The notes below the pieces were generated by a model. It was not told the DNA's origin, searched no databases, and saw only the letters and a list, made by a program, of their open reading frames with translations. Made by a program: the position numbers and the translations under genes. Shown here piece by piece: positions 6,764 to 12,048 of a stretch of 15,388 bases of DNA. Numbering within the stretch: the stretch's first letter is position 1; the number at the start of each line of letters is the position of its first letter. Origin of the DNA: Kuafuiihalomonas phototrophica (GTDB lineage Bacteria > Myxococcota > Kuafuiibacteriia > Kuafuiibacteriales > Kuafuiibacteriaceae). The stretch covers positions 1 to 15,388 of the forward strand of contig DAPKRQ010000048.1 in NCBI GenBank assembly GCA_031800475.1, in the 5' to 3' direction.

Positions 6764-6927
6764 GGGCCCACGCCGAAGGTGTGGGTCACCGACTCAGGTG
6801 ATCTCCTAGGTCCAAACGACCCACCACGGGAAAGCAACAGCGCGCCACCCACACCGATAAGGGGTGTGTCGGTCGGGCACTTTGGCACGGCGGGCCAAAC
6901 GGTTTAGACCGACGCGAGAGGACGCGC
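6764..6927 (+). promoter_or_regulatory. Structured 164-base leader of the Met-rich gene
   Basis: This spacer holds several inverted repeats. Besides the hairpin at 6767-6785 there are CACACC/GGTGTG (6850-6855 with 6863-6868) and a nested pair, TCGGTC/GACCGA (6869-6874 with 6907-6912) enclosing TTTGGC/GCCAAA (6881-6886 with 6894-6899). The 3' arm GGTGTGGG (6778-6785) is also perfectly complementary to CCCACACC at 6848-6855, so two alternative folds exclude each other. The ribosome site AGAGGA (6917-6922) comes right after the last stem, five bases from the ATG. A leader like this could carry its own promoter or an RNA switch, and this is inference from base complementarity alone. Confidence 0.45.
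6767..6785 (+). other. Hairpin directly after the copy-1 chaperone gene
   Basis: An 8-bp stem with a 3-base loop starts three bases after the stop: CCCACGCC (6767-6774), loop GAA, GGTGTGGG (6778-6785), with one G-T pair. No run of T follows, so it is not a standard intrinsic terminator. A second small inverted repeat, TCACC/GGTGA (6786-6790 and 6797-6801), follows at once. It may stabilise or process the mRNA, or reduce read-through. Confidence 0.55.
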
Positions 6928-8148
6928 ATGCACATCTACGGGCCGCAACACTCGAATCCGATCACCCCGGGCACCATGGTCAACGACCTGGTGGGTCTCT
7001 TCGGCGGCAAGGGCGCCGTCACCGGAGCGTTCATCGACTCTCTGCTCGGCAACGAAGCCGGCAAGCTCGCGAACCTGCGGGACGCGTTCTTCGAGACCGC
7101 GTTCAACGACGCCACCGGCCCGATCACCCGGAACGTGCGGGAGATGTTCATGGGCGCCTTCCCCATGGCCGGCATGATGATGATGGGCCCCATGGCCTAC
7201 ATGGCCATGATGGGACCGGCGCTTCACCACGGCTACGCTGGGTCCTGGGGCGCCGGGCAGGAGTTCGACCTGCGCGACATGTTCGACGGCAGCAAGCGTC
7301 AGGCGAAGGTCTTCGAAAAGAAGCTCAAGAACGACTCTTCGGCCCGGGCCCGGTTCGAGCAGGCCATCGGCGGCACCATCGTCGACTTCGGCTCCCGAGA
7401 CGGGGTGGTCAAGGTGCAGCGGTATGCCCCCGGCATGAACCCGGCCATGCTCGGCGCCAACGTGAACCCCCTGGCCATGTCGGCCCTGGGCATGTTCGCC
7501 GGGATGAACCACGCCGTGATGGGACAGGCGGCCATGATGTCCATGGGCCCGATGGCCATGTACGGGGCTGGGAGCATGTTCATGAACCCGTTCATGGGCA
7601 TGACCATGAGCGGCTTTCACAACATCATGGCCGGCATGAACCCGTACACCGGCGACGTCGGTCCCGCCGGTCCGGGCTGGGGCTACCTGGACAACTCCGG
7701 TCCCTGGGGCGGTCGCGGCGTCGGTTCCTGGAACCCGCTGGCCCAGCCTGGCCGGATCTCGAACACGAACCCGATGTACGAGGTCGGTCACCAGATGCAG
7801 GTCGGCCAGATCCTGGCTGATCCCTCCCTCACCGTGGAGGACAAGGTCACCCTCTTGATCATGATCATCATGAACAAGATGGACGACGACATCATGCGTC
7901 AGGCCCAATACATCAACTCGATCCAGAACCAGCAGGCCGAGCGGCAAGACATGCAGAAGTGGGCCCAGGGTCAGGGCATGGAATACACGCCGTGGGGCCA
8001 GGACAACTCGACGCCCTCGATCGACGTGGAGACCATGAAGCTCAAGCGCCTGATCGACAAGCGCTCCCAGATGTTCGACATCCTCCGGCAGATCATCGAC
8101 AAATACAACCAGACCGCGAAAGGCATCATCGACTCCATCGGGCGGTGA
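6928..8148 (+). CDS. Methionine-rich putative T3SS substrate (translocator or surface subunit)
   Basis: I do not recognise this 406-residue protein as a named family. By count, 42 residues are Met (about 10%) and none is Cys. It has a mixed N-terminal part, a first Met/Gly/Ala hydrophobic stretch (~73-100, with 'AGMMMMGPMAYMAMMGP'), a polar segment (~105-165), a second, longer one (~170-237, with repeated 'GMNP'/'MNPF' and 'SMGPMAMYGAG'), a Gly/Trp/Pro-rich linker (~240-295), and a helical C-terminus (~300-406) containing 'SLTVEDKVTLLIMIIMNKMD' and 'RQIIDKYNQTAKGIIDSIGR'. There is no signal peptide. Cysteine absence, membrane-active-looking stretches, an amphipathic C-terminal helix and paralogous SycD-like chaperones on both sides all fit a type III substrate such as a translocator or filament protein. 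ATG 6928 has AGAGGA five bases upstream. Function is inferred from context, not homology. Confidence 0.8.
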   Translation: MHIYGPQHSNPITPGTMVNDLVGLFGGKGAVTGAFIDSLLGNEAGKLANLRDAFFETAFNDATGPITRNVREMFMGAFPMAGMMMMGPMAYMAMMGPALHHGYAGSWGAGQEFDLRDMFDGSKRQAKVFEKKLKNDSSARARFEQAIGGTIVDFGSRDGVVKVQRYAPGMNPAMLGANVNPLAMSALGMFAGMNHAVMGQAAMMSMGPMAMYGAGSMFMNPFMGMTMSGFHNIMAGMNPYTGDVGPAGPGWGYLDNSGPWGGRGVGSWNPLAQPGRISNTNPMYEVGHQMQVGQILADPSLTVEDKVTLLIMIIMNKMDDDIMRQAQYINSIQNQQAERQDMQKWAQGQGMEYTPWGQDNSTPSIDVETMKLKRLIDKRSQMFDILRQIIDKYNQTAKGIIDSIGR

Positions 8149-8180
8149 CGGAAAATGGGGCCCGTGGCGGCCCTTCCGTC
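8147..8180 (+). other. Strong hairpin at the stop codon of the Met-rich gene
   Basis: A long inverted repeat begins inside the stop codon. GACGGAA (8147-8153) pairs with TTCCGTC (8174-8180), then after a four-base bulge GGGCC (8158-8162) pairs with GGCCC (8169-8173) around a six-base loop, giving 12 pairs. No T-run follows, and the ribosome site of the next gene (AAGGGAG, 8188-8194) lies only eight bases on. It could protect the 3' end of the upstream message or lower expression of the downstream chaperone relative to its client. Confidence 0.55.
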
Positions 8181-8198
8181 CAGGCCGAAGGGAGTGCT

Positions 8199-8921
8199 AT
8201 GACGGCGCACATCGGGAGCGAAATGACTGTCAAGGGAACCAACAACGGCGGCACCTCCAAGATCGATCAGCTGATGGCCCAAGGGAAGAAGCCCGAGGAC
8301 CTGACGCCCAACGAAAAGCGGGAGGTGATGTCCGAGCTCGACGCCGAGGCCGAAAAGGTCACCGCGGACGATCTGATCGAAGCGGTCGAAAAGGGGGAGC
8401 TCCGCATCGAGTATGTGGACCCGCCGAACCCGATCGAGAACTTCACGGAGGAAAACTTCAAGAAGTTCCTCCTGGGAAAGATCACGTGGGCCCAGCTCGA
8501 AGGCATGACCATGGAGCAGGCCTACGCCATCGCCGAATTCGGTTACACCATGTACCAGCAGGGCCGCTACAAGGACGCTCGAACCTTGTTCGAAGGGCTG
8601 GTCATCGGCAACCCGTACGACCCGTATTTTCACGCGATGCTCGGGGCCATCTATACCAGGATGGACATGCCCGAGGAGGCAGCGCAGGAATTCTCGATCG
8701 CCATCGAGCTGGACCCGGAGGACATCAACTCCTTCGTGAACCGCGGCGAGCTCCTGCTGCAGCACGGCGAGTTCGAGCACGCGATGGAAGACCTGAAGGC
8801 GGCCATCAACCTGGACCCCGAAGGCAAAAACCCCGCCTCCCTGCGGGCCCGGGCCCTGGCAGCCGCCACCGCGGCGGCCATCAAGGAGCTCCTGGACAAG
8901 CAGGACACCCAGTCCACTTGA
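8199..8921 (+). CDS. SycD/LcrH-like TPR chaperone of the T3SS (copy 2, N-terminally extended)
   Basis: The 240-residue product has a ~100-residue charged N-terminal extension (with 'DLTPNEKREVMSELDAEAEK' and 'ENFTEENFKKFLLGKITW') followed by three TPRs (~105-208), starting 'EQAYAIAEFGYTMYQQGRYK' and ending near 'AMEDLKAAINLDPEG'. The TPR part is paralogous to the 6248-6763 chaperone, but the extension is about twice as long and makes the protein larger than typical SycD (about 165). It probably holds the Met-rich protein, or another translocator, in a soluble state before export. ATG at 8199 follows AAGGGAG with good spacing. ATG at 8223 (residue 9), with GGGAG four bases ahead, is a possible alternative. 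The position right after its likely client and before sctV fits a translocator-chaperone cassette. Confidence 0.82.
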   Translation: MTAHIGSEMTVKGTNNGGTSKIDQLMAQGKKPEDLTPNEKREVMSELDAEAEKVTADDLIEAVEKGELRIEYVDPPNPIENFTEENFKKFLLGKITWAQLEGMTMEQAYAIAEFGYTMYQQGRYKDARTLFEGLVIGNPYDPYFHAMLGAIYTRMDMPEEAAQEFSIAIELDPEDINSFVNRGELLLQHGEFEHAMEDLKAAINLDPEGKNPASLRARALAAATAAAIKELLDKQDTQST

Positions 8922-8924
8922 GAC

Positions 8925-8958
8925 CGCACCGGCCTCACACCCTTGCCCACCCGGTGCG
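8925..8958 (+). other. Inverted repeat between the chaperone and sctV
   Basis: CGCACCGG (8925-8932) and CCGGTGCG (8951-8958) form a perfect 8-bp stem with an 18-base loop, four bases after the chaperone stop and 51 bases before the sctV start. No T-run follows, so it is not a typical terminator. It may be an mRNA structure or a protein site. Confidence 0.4.
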
Positions 8959-9009
8959 AGGGGTGCCATCGCCTCGAATTCTCTGCCATAACGGCTTCGA
9001 GAGGGCCGC

Positions 9010-11166
9010 ATGAAGAACTTCATCGCCGTCCTGACCACCGGAGACCTGCGCCAGACGATCGGACGCTACTCCGACGTCATGCTGGCGGCGCTGGTGATGA
9101 TGATCGTCTCGATGCTCATCATCCCGCTGCCGACGTTCCTGCTCGATGTGCTCATCGTGCTGAACATCTCGATCGCAGTGCTGATGGTTCTGCTCGCGAT
9201 GTACATCCCCAACGCGCTTCACCTGGCATCGTTCCCGTCGATTCTGCTGGTCACAACCCTCTTTCGACTGGCGCTGAACGTGTCATCCACCCGATTGATT
9301 CTTTTGAATGCCGACGCTGGCGAAGTGATCAAGGCATTCGGAAACTTCGTGGTCCAGGGAAACCTGGTGGTGGGCATCGTCATCTTTCTGATCCTGACGA
9401 TCATCCAATTCCTCGTCATCACCAAGGGCGCCGAGCGCGTGGCCGAAGTGGCGGCCCGGTTCACCTTGGACGCCATGCCCGGCAAGCAGATGTCGATCGA
9501 CGCCGACCTTCGAGCCGGAGCGTTCGACATGGACGAAGCCCGGCGGCGTCGAAACGACCTGAACCGCGAATCACAGCTGTTCGGCTCGATGGACGGCGCG
9601 ATGAAGTTCGTAAAGGGCGATTCCATCGCGGGACTGATCATCACCGCGATCAACGTCATCGCCGGCATCATCATCGGCTCCACCATGCTCGGCATGACGG
9701 CGAGCGAAGCCCTGGGCGTGTTTGCGCTCCTCACGGTAGGCGACGGTCTGGTTTCCCAGATTCCCGCCCTTCTCATCTCGATCACCGCCGGTCTGGTCGT
9801 GACCCGGGTCGCATCGGAAGACACCGAAAACCACCTGGCCAAAGACATTTCGCTGCAGCTGTTGGCCCAGCCTCGGGCATTCGTCATCGCCAGCGTGTTG
9901 CTCCTGCTGTTCGGCATGATTCCCGGTCTTCCCGTCTTGCCCTTTTGGACCTTGGCCCTGGTCACCGGCGGGGTGGGTTACGGCCTGAATCGCACGAAAC
10001 GACTCAAGGCCGAGGGAAAGCTGCAGGTGCCCGAAGGGCAGCCGCCCAGCGAAGAAGAGGTCAAAGAGCAGCGCGAAAAGCGGATTCAGAGCCAGAAGAT
10101 GCAGGAGGGTCAGGCCCAGCAGATGTTGCCAGTGGTGACCCCCATCGCCCTCGAGGTGGCGTCGGATCTAATCCCCTTGGTCGAGGACCAGGGCGAGGGC
10201 AGCAAGTTCCTCGGCGAGATGATTCCCATGATGCGGGACGGCCTGTTCTACGAGTTGGGCGTCCGATTCCCGGGCATCCGAGTCCGCGGCAACGAGACCG
10301 ACATGCCACCAGGGTCGTACCTGATCATGGTGAACGAGATCCCGCTGGTGATGGGCACCGTGTCCCAGGAGAAGGTCCTCGTGAACGACACGGTCGAGCG
10401 GCTTCGGCTGCTGAACATCGAAGGTGAGCCCGCGACCAACCCGGCCAACGGCAACGAGTGCGCCTGGATCGACGCCCGCTATCAAAACGTGGCGGAGCAG
10501 GCGGGCCTGACCACCTGGGACGCCACCGGCTACATCGTCCTTCACCTTTCGGCAGTGCTCAGAAAGAACGGCGCCGAGTTCGTAGGCATTCAAGAGACCA
10601 TGAATATGCTCGAACAGCTCGAGCAAGCGTTCCCGGCCTTGGTGAAAGAGACCGTGCCGAAGGTGGTGTCGCCCTTCCAGCTGACCGACATTTTGCGGCG
10701 CCTCGTCGAAGAAGAGATCTCGATCCGAGACCTTCGCTCGATCCTTCAGGCCCTGGCCGAATGGGGTCAGGTCGAACACGACACGGTGATGCTGACCGAG
10801 TACGTGCGGGCGGCGCTGAAGCGCTACATCAGCCACAAGTACACTCGGGGTCAGAACACGCTTATCGTCTATCTGCTGGACCCGCAGATCGAAGAGACCG
10901 TGCGCTCTTCGATTCAACACACCAGCTCCGGGAGTTACCTGGCTCTCGAGCCCGAGATCACGCAGGAGATCTTGAGCGCAGTACGAACGGAAGTGGGCTC
11001 TCTGCCCCCCACCGCCCAAAACCCGGTCATTTTGACCACCATGGAGATCCGCCGGTATTTTCGAAAGCTTGTGGAGCTCGAGTTCCCGCACTTGGCAGTG
11101 CTCAGCTATCAGGAGCTGAGTCCAGACATGAACATTCAGCCGATCGCCCGGATTTCCCTCGAATGA
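9010..11166 (+). CDS. sctV: SctV (FlhA family), major export gate protein
   Basis: The 718-residue product has the family's full plan: an N-terminal membrane half with about eight helices (~23-350), including the FHIPEP signature from R150 ('RFTLDAMPGKQMSIDADLR') and the cytoplasmic loop 'RRRRNDLNRESQLFGSMDGA', then a linker (~350-375) and the cytoplasmic domain (~376-718). SctV forms a nonameric ring that receives substrate-chaperone complexes and links proton flow to export. Length is normal (about 680-710). ATG at 9010 follows GAGGG (9001-9005), and no better upstream start exists. It is separated from sctU by the chaperone/substrate cassette, whereas in flagellar operons flhA usually follows flhB directly. 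It is the last plus-strand gene before a convergent gene. Confidence 0.96.
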   Translation: MKNFIAVLTTGDLRQTIGRYSDVMLAALVMMIVSMLIIPLPTFLLDVLIVLNISIAVLMVLLAMYIPNALHLASFPSILLVTTLFRLALNVSSTRLILLNADAGEVIKAFGNFVVQGNLVVGIVIFLILTIIQFLVITKGAERVAEVAARFTLDAMPGKQMSIDADLRAGAFDMDEARRRRNDLNRESQLFGSMDGAMKFVKGDSIAGLIITAINVIAGIIIGSTMLGMTASEALGVFALLTVGDGLVSQIPALLISITAGLVVTRVASEDTENHLAKDISLQLLAQPRAFVIASVLLLLFGMIPGLPVLPFWTLALVTGGVGYGLNRTKRLKAEGKLQVPEGQPPSEEEVKEQREKRIQSQKMQEGQAQQMLPVVTPIALEVASDLIPLVEDQGEGSKFLGEMIPMMRDGLFYELGVRFPGIRVRGNETDMPPGSYLIMVNEIPLVMGTVSQEKVLVNDTVERLRLLNIEGEPATNPANGNECAWIDARYQNVAEQAGLTTWDATGYIVLHLSAVLRKNGAEFVGIQETMNMLEQLEQAFPALVKETVPKVVSPFQLTDILRRLVEEEISIRDLRSILQALAEWGQVEHDTVMLTEYVRAALKRYISHKYTRGQNTLIVYLLDPQIEETVRSSIQHTSSGSYLALEPEITQEILSAVRTEVGSLPPTAQNPVILTTMEIRRYFRKLVELEFPHLAVLSYQELSPDMNIQPIARISLE

Positions 11167-11218
11167 ACTGAACGCCAACCGGCGGTTGGGCGACTGAACG
11201 TTGACCGGCGGTTGGGCG
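11167..11218 (+). repeat. 26-bp tandem repeat with hairpin potential (two copies)
   Basis: Two adjacent 26-bp units follow sctV: 11167-11192 and 11193-11218. Both begin ACTGAACG and end ACCGGCGGTTGGGCG, and they differ at three positions in the middle (CCA against TTG). Unit 1 holds a perfect stem CCAACC-GGC-GGTTGG. In unit 2 the changed bases still allow G-U pairs in RNA. The location between convergent genes suggests a transcription-end role, although no T-run is present. Confidence 0.7.
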
Positions 11219-11290
11219 CGGCGTCCACGAGCGGCGCCAACACTGCAGACCCCGGACCGAGCTGCGCCCGGCCCGAGGTCCTGGCACCGG
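11219..11290. other. Rest of the convergent intergenic space
   Basis: This spacer lies between the 3' ends of sctV (plus) and the fasciclin gene (minus). Beyond the tandem repeat I see only a weak inverted repeat, GGACC/GGTCC (11254-11258 with 11277-11281). No ORF of interest, no T-run terminator and no promoter is evident. Confidence 0.4.
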
Positions 11291-11830
11291 TCATTCGGGC
11301 GGCAGCAGCACTTGGTCGATGACGTGAATGACCCCGTTCGAGGCCTCGACGTCGGTCTGGACCACGGTCGCGTTGCCGACCATCACCTGGCCGCCCTCGG
11401 TCTGGATCGGCAAGGACGCGCCCAAGAGGGACTCGGCCGACGAAAGCCCCACCACCTCTTCGGCCATCACCTGCCCCGAAACCACGTGGTACTTCAGGAC
11501 GTTCTGAAGCTGGGCTTTGTTCTCGGGCTTCAACAGGCTTTGCAGGGTCCCAGCTGGCAGGGCCGCAAACGCTTCGTCGGTCGGCGCGAATACGGTGAAA
11601 GGCCCGCCGGAAGACAGGGTTTCGGTGAGCCCCGCCGCATTCAGGGCGGTGACCAAGGTATTGAAGGCCTTCGCGTCCTTGGCGACGGCCACGATGTTCT
11701 TGGCCATGCCGGCGGGCTGCGAGGCCGCCATGCTGGCCTTTTCCTTCATGCCATCGCCCCCGCCGGAGCTGGAGCTGGAGCAGGCTCCCAGCAGGAGCGC
11801 ACTGGCCGCGGTCAATCGAACGAATTTCAT
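11291..11830 (-). CDS. Fasciclin (FAS1) domain lipoprotein
   Basis: Read on the minus strand, the 179-residue product starts 'MKFVRLTAASALLLGAC', a lipoprotein signal with lipobox L14-G15-A16-C17, then a Ser/Gly-rich spacer and one FAS1 domain (~42-179). The FAS1 signatures are clear: 'PFTVFAPTDEAFAALP' (H1 box), 'LKYHVVSGQV' (YH region) and 'NGVIHVIDQVLLPP' (H2 box). Such proteins are anchored in the cell envelope and are linked with adhesion or surface interactions, and the partner here is unknown. Residue +2 is not Asp, so by the E. coli sorting rule it would go to the outer membrane. The start at 11830 is chosen because it begins the signal peptide and has GAGGAG ten bases upstream. An in-frame ATG at 11905 would add 25 basic residues that spoil the signal. 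It is convergent with sctV and divergent from alaS. Confidence 0.93.
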   Translation of the reverse strand: MKFVRLTAASALLLGACSSSSSGGGDGMKEKASMAASQPAGMAKNIVAVAKDAKAFNTLVTALNAAGLTETLSSGGPFTVFAPTDEAFAALPAGTLQSLLKPENKAQLQNVLKYHVVSGQVMAEEVVGLSSAESLLGASLPIQTEGGQVMVGNATVVQTDVEASNGVIHVIDQVLLPPE

Positions 11831-12048
11831 ACTGATGTTTCTCCTCGTGGTGCGGGCGAACCCGTCACGCCCGAGCCTTCGACCACGAACCGGGTTCGGA
11901 TGCACCCCCCAAAGCCTCAGTTCCCCGGCCCGGGCTCCGCGCGAAACAAGTCGCGGGCCCGAGGGAACGGGTCGAGCGGCTCGACCGGGCTGGGCGTCCT
12001 GCGCGGGTTCGGTTGACGCAGTGGGACGCGGGCGCCCTAATCCTGGGG
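11831..12048. promoter_or_regulatory. Divergent intergenic region between the FAS1 gene and alaS
   Basis: This 218-base space must hold promoters for both directions. On the alaS side there is a good candidate promoter (listed separately). On the FAS1 side, 56-68 bases before its ATG, lies the near-palindrome CGAACC-G-GGTTCG (11886-11898), which could be an operator. No convincing minus-strand -35/-10 pair was found. No ORF is supported here. Confidence 0.4.
12013..12041 (+). promoter_or_regulatory. Candidate sigma-70-type promoter of alaS
   Basis: TTGACG (12013-12018, five of six to TTGACA) and CCTAAT (12036-12041, four of six to TATAAT) are separated by 17 bases. Seven bases separate the -10 box from the alaS ATG at 12049, so transcription would begin at or next to the A of the start codon. 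That would give a leaderless mRNA and agrees with the absence of a ribosome site. Confidence 0.5.

Noticed and set aside
6882..6898. Sigma-54 promoter before the Met-rich gene (TTGGCACG matches the -24 box well).
   Set aside because: The -12 box is not met: the GC needed ten bases after GG is CA, and TTGC is replaced by GCCA. The TTTGGC is better explained as one arm of a hairpin.
8984..8992. Extended -10 promoter (TGC-CATAAC) just before sctV.
   Set aside because: No acceptable -35 box lies at the right distance and the resulting leader would be about ten bases, so the evidence is too thin.
1860..11166. The locus as an ordinary flagellar export operon.
   Set aside because: SycD-like chaperones, a non-flagellar SctR core and a SctQ with two SpoA domains in one chain do not fit. 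No flagellin, hook or basal-body gene is visible in the window, although neighbouring DNA is unseen.
11831..11905. Earlier start for the FAS1 lipoprotein (25 more residues).
   Set aside because: The addition is Arg-rich and would put the lipoprotein signal inside the protein. The start at 11830 gives a proper signal and has GAGGAG upstream.
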